Source: Streptomyces atroolivaceus (lineage in GTDB: Bacteria; Actinomycetota; Actinomycetes; Streptomycetales; Streptomycetaceae). Taken from it: DNA of 64,000 bases. Numbering within the stretch: position 1 is the first letter of the stretch; each line of letters begins with the position of its first letter. Both the position numbers and the translations under genes were made by a program. The stretch is taken from the NCBI RefSeq assembly GCF_000717025.1, contig NZ_JNXG01000020.1:62001-126000 (forward strand), in the 5' to 3' direction. Shown in pieces: positions 34,174-40,927 of the stretch. The notes below the pieces were generated by a model that had not been told where the DNA came from, searched no databases, and was given only the letters and a program-made list of their open reading frames with translations.

Positions 34174-35927
34174 GGGGCGTCTCCTGACGTCGCGGGTCGC
34201 ACGGAGGCGGTGGAGCCCCCGCGGGAGGGGGCGGCGAGCGGTTCCGGTCCGCCGGAGGAGGGGATGCCGGACCGTTCCGGTTCGCCGGGGGAGGGGATGC
34301 CGGACCGTTCCGGTCCGTCCATGGCCTCCGGGAGCACGACGGTGAACACCGCCCCGCCTTCGGGGGAGCCCGTCACGGCCACGCTGCCGCCCTGCCGCTC
34401 GGCGAGCCGCCGCACCAGTGGCAGGCCCAGGCCGCGCTTGCCGTGGGCCGGGAGTTCCTTGGTCGACCAGCCCTCCATGAAGATGGATTCGTGGTCACCG
34501 GCGGGTACACCGGGTCCGCTGTCACGCACCCTCAGTACCACCGTACGGCCCTCGGCCCGCAGTCCGACCTCGATCTGCGCGTCGGCCGATCCCGCGGCGG
34601 CGTCCAGCGCGTTGTCGACCAGATTGCCGAGGACCGTGACGAGCCCGCGCGGGTCCACCAGCCGGTCCGGCAGCAGCGTCTCCGGGGCCATGCGCAGCGC
34701 GACACCGCGCTCCGCGGCCACGGTCGCCTTGCCGACCAGGAGCGAGGCCAGCAGGGGATCGTGCACCTTCTCGGTGACCTGCTCGGCCGTCGCCCGGTGG
34801 ACGCCGACGACCTCCGTGACGAACTCCACGGCTTCTTCGTGCATCTCCAGTTCCAGAAGCCCCAGGAGGGTGTGCAGCCGGTTGGCGTGCTCGTGGTCCT
34901 GGGCGCGGAGCGCGTCGATCAGGCCGCGCGTGGAGTCCAGCTCGCGGCCGAGGTACTCCAGCTCCGTACGGTCGCGGAGCGTGACCACGGCCCCGCCGTC
35001 GTCGGTGGGCATCCGGTTGGCGAGCAGCACCCGGCTGCCGCGGACCGTCACCAGGTCGTCACCGACGACCCGCCCGGCCAGCACGTCGGTGGTCCGGCCT
35101 CCGCCCAGTGCCTCGTCGAGCTGCTTGCCCATGGCGTCCGGGCCGAGGCCGAGCAGCCGCTGGGCCTCGTCGTTCAGGAGCCTGATGCGTCCCGTGCGGT
35201 CGAGTGCGACGACCCCCTCACGGATGCTGTGCAGCATGGCCTCGCGCTCGGTCAGCAGCGCCGAGATGTCGGAGAACGCCAGGTCATGGGTCTGCCGCTG
35301 GAGACGGCGGGAGATCAGATAGGCGGCCAGCGCTCCTACGGCGAGGGCGCCGCCCGCATAGGCGAGCAGCCCTGGGATCGCGGCGAGCAGCCGGGCGCGG
35401 ACGCTGTCGTACGCGATCCCGACCGAGACGGCGCCGACGACCCGGTCCGATCCGTCGAGCAGCGGTACCTTGCCACGGGCCGAGCGTCCGAGCGTGCCGC
35501 TGTCGATCTCCATCACGGACCTTCCGGCGAGCGCCGTGCTCGGGTCGGTGCTGACGACATCGCCGATGCGGGAGGGGTCGGTGTGTGACCAGCGCACTCC
35601 CTGCCTGTCCATGATCACGACGTATTCGGCGCCGGTGGACCGCCTGATGCGCTCCGCCGCACCCTGGACGGCACCGTCCGGGTGCGGCTCGGTGGTGAGG
35701 AGAGAGGCGGCGAGCTGCGGTTGTGCTGCCGTGCTCTGCGCGATGGCCAGCGCGCGGCGCATCGCCTGGTCGTCGAGCTGGGCGCTGAGCGGTGCCAGGA
35801 AGAGGCCCGTGACGAGGACCGTGACACCGGTGATGATGGCCAGCTGCATCAGCAGGACCTGCGAGAAGACCCGCTTCGGCCAGCCGAACCGGCGCGGACC
35901 CCGCGGGGTGGTCGGTGGGGCGCTCAT
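34170..35927 (-). CDS. Sensor histidine kinase, CitA/DcuS type
   Basis: A 585-residue membrane kinase. Helices at about 24-46 and 183-205 enclose a periplasmic PAS-like (CitA/DcuS) sensor domain with EYVVIMDRQGVRWSHTDPSRIG. A cytoplasmic PAS (215-325) follows, then the phospho-acceptor region with His345 in DHEHANRLH and an ATPase domain (NLVDNALDAAAG, DSGPGV, GKRGLGLPLVRRL). The family senses citrate, malate or related acids. The C-terminal 60 residues carry an 11-residue repeat and look disordered. The -10-like TACCGT lies 7 bases before the ATG, suggesting a leaderless message. Confidence 0.92.
   Translation of the reverse strand: MSAPPTTPRGPRRFGWPKRVFSQVLLMQLAIITGVTVLVTGLFLAPLSAQLDDQAMRRALAIAQSTAAQPQLAASLLTTEPHPDGAVQGAAERIRRSTGAEYVVIMDRQGVRWSHTDPSRIGDVVSTDPSTALAGRSVMEIDSGTLGRSARGKVPLLDGSDRVVGAVSVGIAYDSVRARLLAAIPGLLAYAGGALAVGALAAYLISRRLQRQTHDLAFSDISALLTEREAMLHSIREGVVALDRTGRIRLLNDEAQRLLGLGPDAMGKQLDEALGGGRTTDVLAGRVVGDDLVTVRGSRVLLANRMPTDDGGAVVTLRDRTELEYLGRELDSTRGLIDALRAQDHEHANRLHTLLGLLELEMHEEAVEFVTEVVGVHRATAEQVTEKVHDPLLASLLVGKATVAAERGVALRMAPETLLPDRLVDPRGLVTVLGNLVDNALDAAAGSADAQIEVGLRAEGRTVVLRVRDSGPGVPAGDHESIFMEGWSTKELPAHGKRGLGLPLVRRLAERQGGSVAVTGSPEGGAVFTVVLPEAMDGPERSGIPSPGEPERSGIPSSGGPEPLAAPSRGGSTASVRPATSGDAP
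34241..34320 (-). repeat. 33-bp in-frame tandem repeat in the kinase tail
   Basis: Two full 33-bp units (34241-34273 and 34274-34306) and part of a third encode an 11-residue Pro/Gly/Ser-rich repeat (PERSGIPS core) at the kinase C terminus. Confidence 0.85.
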
Positions 35928-36099
35928 CGTACGAACGGTAGAGGGTTCACCGTGCTTACCGAAATCTCCGGCCGTCGACCGCCCTCGATCACCCTTGGAA
36001 CGCCGTGGACGGGCCGGGGGCCGGCGGTGGAACGCCGGGTGGTCAGGCTCTTGCCTCCCCGCCCTCCGTCTGTGAGCGTTCTATGAGTATCCACTCCAG

Positions 36100-36134
36100 C
36101 GCAATCTTCTTGCGTTTCTTGCGCTAATCTTGCG
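36100..36134 (+). promoter_or_regulatory. Operator and promoter of the LacI-family gene
   Basis: Three CTTGCG direct repeats (TTGCG at 36110, 36119 and 36130) run up to the start codon; the first also forms an inverted repeat CGCAA-N5-TTGCG (36100-36114). TAATCT (36125-36130) is a -10 seven bases before the ATG. From memory, the related Streptomyces regulator MalR binds direct repeats of CTTGCAG, so autorepression through these repeats is likely. Confidence 0.6.
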
Positions 36135-36137
36135 TTC

Positions 36138-37145
36138 ATGACGCGACGAATTGCTCAGGTTGCCCAGAAAGTAGGAGTCAGCGAGGCCACGGTCAGCCGC
36201 GTGCTGAACGGCAAGCCGGGCGTGTCCGACGCCACCCGGCAGGCTGTCCTCTCCGCCCTGGACGTACTCGGCTACGAGCGTCCGACGCAGCTCCGGGGTG
36301 AGCGCGCCCGGCTGGTCGGGCTGGTCCTGCCCGAGCTCCAGAATCCGATCTTCCCGGCCTTCGCCGAAGTGGTCGGAGGCGCGCTCGCCCAGCAGGGGCT
36401 GACTCCGGTGCTCTGCACGCAGACGAAGGGCGGGGTCTCCGAGGCCGACTACGTCGAGCTCCTCCTGCAGCAGCAGGTGTCCGGGGTCGTGTTCGCCGGC
36501 GGGCTGTACGCCCAGGCCGATGCCCCCCATGATCACTACAAGGTGCTCGCCGACCGCAAGATCCCGGTCGTCCTGATCAACGCCGCCATAGCCGATCTCG
36601 GATTTCCCGCCGTCTCGTGCGACGACTCGGTGGCCGTCGAGCAGGCCTGGCGCCACCTCGTCTCGCTCGGCCACGAGCGGATCGGGTTCGTCCTGGGGCC
36701 GGCCGACCACCTCCCTTCGCAGCGCAAGCTCGCCGCGGCCCGCGCCCTGGCCGCCCGGTCGGGGGCCACGGTCCCGGACGAGTGGGTGGCGAGGGCCATG
36801 TTCTCGCTCGAGGGCGGCCAGGCCGCCGCCACACGGCTGCTCGACGAAGGGGTCACGGGCATCATCTGCGCCAGCGACCCGCTGGCCCTGGGGGCGGTAC
36901 GCGCCGCACGCCGCCGCGGCCTGTCGGTGCCGGGTGACGTGTCGGTCGTCGGCTACGACGACTCGGCGTTCATGAACTGCACGGAGCCGCCGCTGACCAC
37001 GGTGCGCCAGCCGATCGAAGCCATGGGCCGGGCGGCCGTCGAACTGCTCTCGGTGCAGATCGGAGGGCGTACGGTGCCCTCCGACGAGCTCCTCTTCGAG
37101 CCGGAGCTGGTTGTCCGGGGTTCCACGGCCCGGCCTCCCCGGTAG
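36138..37145 (+). CDS. LacI-family transcriptional regulator, MalR-like
   Basis: A 335-residue repressor. The N-terminal helix-turn-helix and hinge (IAQVAQKVGVSEATVSRVLNGKPGVSDATRQAVLSALDVLGY) are followed by a periplasmic-binding-protein-like sugar domain (60-330). By eye the helix-turn-helix and core are close to S. coelicolor MalR/Reg1, so a sugar (perhaps an oligosaccharide) is the likely effector. No sugar transport gene is adjacent; it is divergent from the sensor kinase and convergent with a citrate synthase. There is no ribosome site before the ATG, which follows a TAATCT box by 7 bases. Confidence 0.88.
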   Translation: MTRRIAQVAQKVGVSEATVSRVLNGKPGVSDATRQAVLSALDVLGYERPTQLRGERARLVGLVLPELQNPIFPAFAEVVGGALAQQGLTPVLCTQTKGGVSEADYVELLLQQQVSGVVFAGGLYAQADAPHDHYKVLADRKIPVVLINAAIADLGFPAVSCDDSVAVEQAWRHLVSLGHERIGFVLGPADHLPSQRKLAAARALAARSGATVPDEWVARAMFSLEGGQAAATRLLDEGVTGIICASDPLALGAVRAARRRGLSVPGDVSVVGYDDSAFMNCTEPPLTTVRQPIEAMGRAAVELLSVQIGGRTVPSDELLFEPELVVRGSTARPPR

Positions 37146-37188
37146 GGAGCCGGTGAGAATTTCCTCCGGCTGTAGTTAATTTGCAAGC

Positions 37189-38514
37189 TCAGGACCCTGC
37201 GATGGGTTCCGCCTCCAGGCCGGGCGCCTTCGGGGCGGGCAGGGGCTGTGGCGGGCGCGGACCGCTGTACTGCCCGCTGGGCCGCAGGCGCAGCGGCTGC
37301 TCCGCGTACTCCTCCATCGCGTGGGCGATCCAGCCCGCCGTCCGGGCCACGGCGAACACCGTCTCACCGGCCTCGGCGGGCATCCCGCACGCGACCGAGA
37401 GGACGGCGAGGGCCAGGTCGACGTTGGCGTGCAGCCCGGAGTGGCGAGCGGTGGTCGCGACCACGTCTCGGGCCGCCGCCATCGCCGGGGCCGCCTGCGG
37501 CATCTCGTCCAGCAGCGCGAACAGCACACCCGCCCGCGGATCCTCACCCGTGTAGAGGCGGTGCCCGAGCCCCGGCACCGGCCGGCCTGCGCGCAGGTGA
37601 TCCGCGACGACCGGAGCCGCGCTGCCCCGCTCCACGGCTTCGGCCAGCATGCGGTGCGCCGGACCGCTCGCGGCACCGTGCAGCGGGCCGTCCAGTACAC
37701 CCAGCCCCGCGGAGACCACGGCGTACGGATGCGCGTGGGTCGACGCGGCGACACGGGCCGCCAAGGTGGAGGCGGCGAGATCGTGGTCGGCCAGCAGGAC
37801 GAGGGCCGTGTCGAGCGCGGCCAGTGCCGCCGCGTCCACGGGCCGCGCGGAGAGCTTGGGCCACAGCTCGGCGGCGAGCGAGCTGTCCGCGCCACCGGGC
37901 TCCGCGACATTCGGCAGCGCGCCCACCAGGGTGGGGATCAGATTGCGCGCGCTGTTGAGCACCCCCTCGGGGGAGAGGTCGAACCGCAGGGGGTCGGCGG
38001 CCGCGGCCGCGGCGACAGCTGCCCGGAGCCGGTCCGCCGAGCTGCTGTGTGGCGGCAGTGTCGCGGCGGTCCGCCGTGCCGCCGCGAGGGAGTCGGGCGC
38101 CGCGACGAAGCGGATACCCGGGCGGAGCTCACCGGTCCAGATCCACTCGGCCACCTCCTCGTAGCCGTGGCGGCGGGCGAGCCCGGCGACGTCGACGCCC
38201 CGGAAGTAGCAGCGGTCCGGCGTGATGAGCGTGATGCCGGTACGGAAGACCAGGTCGCCCGAGGCGGACGACGGAGTTTCCCTGCGCCCGGTCCGGCGTG
38301 CCAGGGCGTCGATCTCGGCGGCGTCGAACGTGCTGCCGCGCCCACCGGGGACCCGTGTGCTGGCGAGTTGCCCGCGGCTCACGTACGCGTACACGGTCTC
38401 CGGCTTCACCCCGAGCCGTTCGGCGGCCTCCCGGGTGGTGAGCCGGGGCGCCACCGCCGCCCTTTCGGCCTCTGTGCCCTGAGGGCCGGTCCCGTGTGCC
38501 GAGTCATGCGTCAT
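37189..38514 (-). CDS. Citrate synthase-like protein with an N-terminal DNA-binding domain
   Basis: A 441-residue protein. Residues about 24-75 form a MerR/excisionase-type helix-turn-helix (LTTREAAERLGVKPETVYAYVSRGQLASTRVPGGRGSTF). Residues 85-425 form a citrate synthase fold with the catalytic-type blocks LHGAASG, GLGHRLYTGEDPR and NVDLALAVL. All three active-site positions (His, His, Asp) appear present. The combination suggests either an enzyme tied to DNA or a regulator that senses oxaloacetate or acyl-CoA with a synthase fold. It is divergent from a second citrate synthase with an AT-rich control region between them, so it may regulate that gene. Confidence 0.85.
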   Translation of the reverse strand: MTHDSAHGTGPQGTEAERAAVAPRLTTREAAERLGVKPETVYAYVSRGQLASTRVPGGRGSTFDAAEIDALARRTGRRETPSSASGDLVFRTGITLITPDRCYFRGVDVAGLARRHGYEEVAEWIWTGELRPGIRFVAAPDSLAAARRTAATLPPHSSSADRLRAAVAAAAAADPLRFDLSPEGVLNSARNLIPTLVGALPNVAEPGGADSSLAAELWPKLSARPVDAAALAALDTALVLLADHDLAASTLAARVAASTHAHPYAVVSAGLGVLDGPLHGAASGPAHRMLAEAVERGSAAPVVADHLRAGRPVPGLGHRLYTGEDPRAGVLFALLDEMPQAAPAMAAARDVVATTARHSGLHANVDLALAVLSVACGMPAEAGETVFAVARTAGWIAHAMEEYAEQPLRLRPSGQYSGPRPPQPLPAPKAPGLEAEPIAGS

Positions 38515-38653
38515 GGCGCCACCGTACCCACATCCATGGATGGCCGATCACTCCAACCCGATACTTATATTGATTAAGTCAACATTGACAGCTTTTCATC
38601 AACCATGAACAGTTGAATCAATGTCAAGTTGTTCGGCGGAGGAGAGACCTGCC
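38515..38653. promoter_or_regulatory. Divergent, AT-rich control region of two citrate synthases
   Basis: This 139-base spacer is much richer in A and T than its surroundings. It holds repeated TTGA/TCAA and CAAC/GTTG half-sites, for example ATTGATTAAGTCAA, CAAC-N8-GTTG and TGAATCAATG, and TTGACA at 38585-38590. The repeats look like operators for a shared regulator; the divergent DNA-binding citrate synthase is a candidate. Confidence 0.5.
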
Positions 38654-39817
38654 ATGCCTGCCTCGCACACGGAAACCGCACCACTGGAAACCCCCCGGGG
38701 TCTCGCCGGCGTGATCGTCACCGACACCGCGCTCGGAGACGTGCGCGGTCGTGAGGGCTTCTACCACTACCGGCAGTACTCGGCGATCGAGCTGGCGCAG
38801 AGCCGCAGCTTCGAGGACGTCTGGTACCTGATGTTCCATGGCGAACTGCCCGGCCGGGCGGCGGGCGCCCGCTTCGCCGCACGCACCGCCGGTCTGCGCC
38901 GGCTGCCCGCCGAGGTGCGGGACGCGCTGCCGTCCATCGCCCGCGCGGGCCTGGTCTCCGGCCCGCTCGCCGGACTGCGTACCGCGCTCTCGTTGCTCGG
39001 GGCATCGGCGGGGTTCCGCCCGGTGTACGACATCGGCGCCGACCGCCGCCGCGAGGACGCCCTCGCGCTGTGCGCCGCGGTCCCCACCGTGCTGACCTCC
39101 CTGCACCGTCTCGGGCAGGGCCTGGAACCGGTCGAACCGCGTGACGACCTCCCGTTCGCCGCGAACTACCTGTACATGCTCACCGGCCAGGAGCCGGATG
39201 CCGCACGGACGGCGGCCGTCGAGCGGTACCTCGTCTCCACCGTCGACCACGGTTTCAACGCCTCCACCTTCACTGCCCGGGTGATCGCCTCCACCGGTGC
39301 CGACGTCGCCGCCTGCCTCGTGGGAGCGGTCGGCGCGCTGTCCGGACCGCTGCACGGCGGCGCACCCAGCCGGGCACTGGACACCCTGGACGCCATCGGC
39401 ACACCGGACCGGATCGACGGCTGGATCCGTGAGCGAGTCCTCGCAGGAGAACGGATCATGGGGTTCGGGCACCCCGTCTACCGCACCGAGGACCCGCGCT
39501 CACGCATGCTCCGCTCGGTCGCGCAGAGCTTCGGCGGCCCGCTCGTCGAACTCGCCGTGGAGGTGGAACGCCAGGTGGAGTCGATCCTCGCCGAGCTCAA
39601 GCCGGGACGCGAGCTGCACACGAACGTGGAGTTCTACGCCGGGGTGGTCATGGAGCTCTGCGGACTGCCCCGCGCGATGTTCACCCCCACCTTCTGTGCC
39701 GCGCGCATGGTCGGATGGAGCGCCAATATCCTGGAGCAGGCGGAGGACTCGAAGATCATCCGTCCGGCGGCCCGCTACGTCGGGGCTCCGCCTCCGTCCC
39801 CCGTGCCCGCGCCCTGA
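38654..39817 (+). CDS. Citrate/2-methylcitrate synthase
   Basis: A 387-residue enzyme that condenses acetyl-CoA (or propionyl-CoA) with oxaloacetate. The fold is complete, with GPLHGGAPSRALD, GFGHPVYRTEDPR and a final R(M)VGWSANILEQ block. The usual catalytic NVDFY aspartate is a glutamate here (HTNVEFYAGVV), which I also recall from other Streptomyces members. GGAGGAGAG lies before the ATG at 38654. It probably forms an operon with the CobW-type GTPase 20 bases downstream. Whether it feeds the TCA or methylcitrate cycle cannot be told from sequence. Confidence 0.88.
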   Translation: MPASHTETAPLETPRGLAGVIVTDTALGDVRGREGFYHYRQYSAIELAQSRSFEDVWYLMFHGELPGRAAGARFAARTAGLRRLPAEVRDALPSIARAGLVSGPLAGLRTALSLLGASAGFRPVYDIGADRRREDALALCAAVPTVLTSLHRLGQGLEPVEPRDDLPFAANYLYMLTGQEPDAARTAAVERYLVSTVDHGFNASTFTARVIASTGADVAACLVGAVGALSGPLHGGAPSRALDTLDAIGTPDRIDGWIRERVLAGERIMGFGHPVYRTEDPRSRMLRSVAQSFGGPLVELAVEVERQVESILAELKPGRELHTNVEFYAGVVMELCGLPRAMFTPTFCAARMVGWSANILEQAEDSKIIRPAARYVGAPPPSPVPAP

Positions 39818-39837
39818 CCGACCCGAGGAAGGTCCCG

Positions 39838-40902
39838 TTGACCCAGCCCCGCGCCCCGCAGATCCCGGTCGTCGTCCTGGCGGGGTTCCTCGGATCCGGC
39901 AAGACGACACTGCTCAACCATCTGCTCCGCAACAGGGCGGGCAACCGGATCGGCGTCATCGTCAACGACTTCGGTTCCATCGAGATCGACGCCATGACCG
40001 TCGCGGGGCAGGTCGGTTCCACGGTTTCGCTGGGCAACGGCTGTCTGTGCTGCGCCGTCGACGCGAGCGAGCTCGACACCTATCTGGAGACGCTGACGCG
40101 GCCCGCCGCCCGGCTCGACGTGATCGTCATCGAGGCGAGCGGTCTCGCCGAGCCGCAGGAGCTCGTGCGGATGCTGCTGGCCAGTGAGAATCCGTACATC
40201 AGGTACGGGGGACTGGTCGAGGTCGTCGACGCCGCCGAGTTCCCCGCCACACGGGAGCGCCATCCCGAGATCGACCGCCACCTCGCTGTCGCCGATCTGA
40301 TCGTCCTGAACAAGACCGACCGGGTCGCGGACGCCGGACTGCGTGCCCTGAAGGAGGCGGTCGGCGCGGCGGGCGGCGGGGCGGCGGTCATCTGCTCCGC
40401 CTACGGGAGGATCGACCCGGGGCTGCTCTTCGACCCGGTGCTCCGGCCGGACGAGGACGACTCCTTCCGCCAGCTGACGTTCGAGGACCTGCTCCCCGAG
40501 GCCGACCGCACACACGAGGACCACCTGCACGCGGCGTACGAGAGCGTCTCCTTCACCTCGGACGTGCCGCTCAGCCCCCGCCGCTTCATGGCGTTCCTCG
40601 ACTCCAGGCCCGCGGGCCTCTACCGGATCAAGGGATTCGCCGACTTCGGCGCGGGCGACCCCGGCAACCGGTACGCCCTGCACGCCGTCGGCGGATTCCT
40701 GCGCTTCGTACCGCAGCGCTGGGCCCGCGGGGAACCGCGGCGGACCCAGCTGGTGCTGATCGGCTCCGGTATCGACGCCGACGCGCTGCACAAGGAACTC
40801 GGGGACTGCCTGGACGCCTGGCAGGACGCCACCGAGGAGCTGGAGCGCAGCATGTGGGGCGTCCTGCGGTACGTGCGGCAGCCGGACGACGACGAGGCCT
40901 GA
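39838..40902 (+). CDS. CobW/G3E-family GTPase (putative metal chaperone)
   Basis: A 354-residue G3E GTPase. Walker A GFLGSGKTT is at 16-24, the metal-binding GNGCLCC at 67-72 (Cys69, Cys71, Cys72), EASGLAEP at 99-106 and NKTD at 158-161. A CobW C-terminal domain follows (YRIKGFADFG...). Such proteins load or guard metals (zinc, cobalt, iron or nickel). The TTG at 39838 is chosen because GAGGAAGG lies just before it and it yields a normal N terminus. It follows the citrate synthase by 20 bases, an odd pairing with no obvious biochemical reason. It is convergent with parC. Confidence 0.88.
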   Translation: MTQPRAPQIPVVVLAGFLGSGKTTLLNHLLRNRAGNRIGVIVNDFGSIEIDAMTVAGQVGSTVSLGNGCLCCAVDASELDTYLETLTRPAARLDVIVIEASGLAEPQELVRMLLASENPYIRYGGLVEVVDAAEFPATRERHPEIDRHLAVADLIVLNKTDRVADAGLRALKEAVGAAGGGAAVICSAYGRIDPGLLFDPVLRPDEDDSFRQLTFEDLLPEADRTHEDHLHAAYESVSFTSDVPLSPRRFMAFLDSRPAGLYRIKGFADFGAGDPGNRYALHAVGGFLRFVPQRWARGEPRRTQLVLIGSGIDADALHKELGDCLDAWQDATEELERSMWGVLRYVRQPDDDEA

Positions 40903-40927
40903 AGCCTGTCGCCGTCCGGACCGCGTC

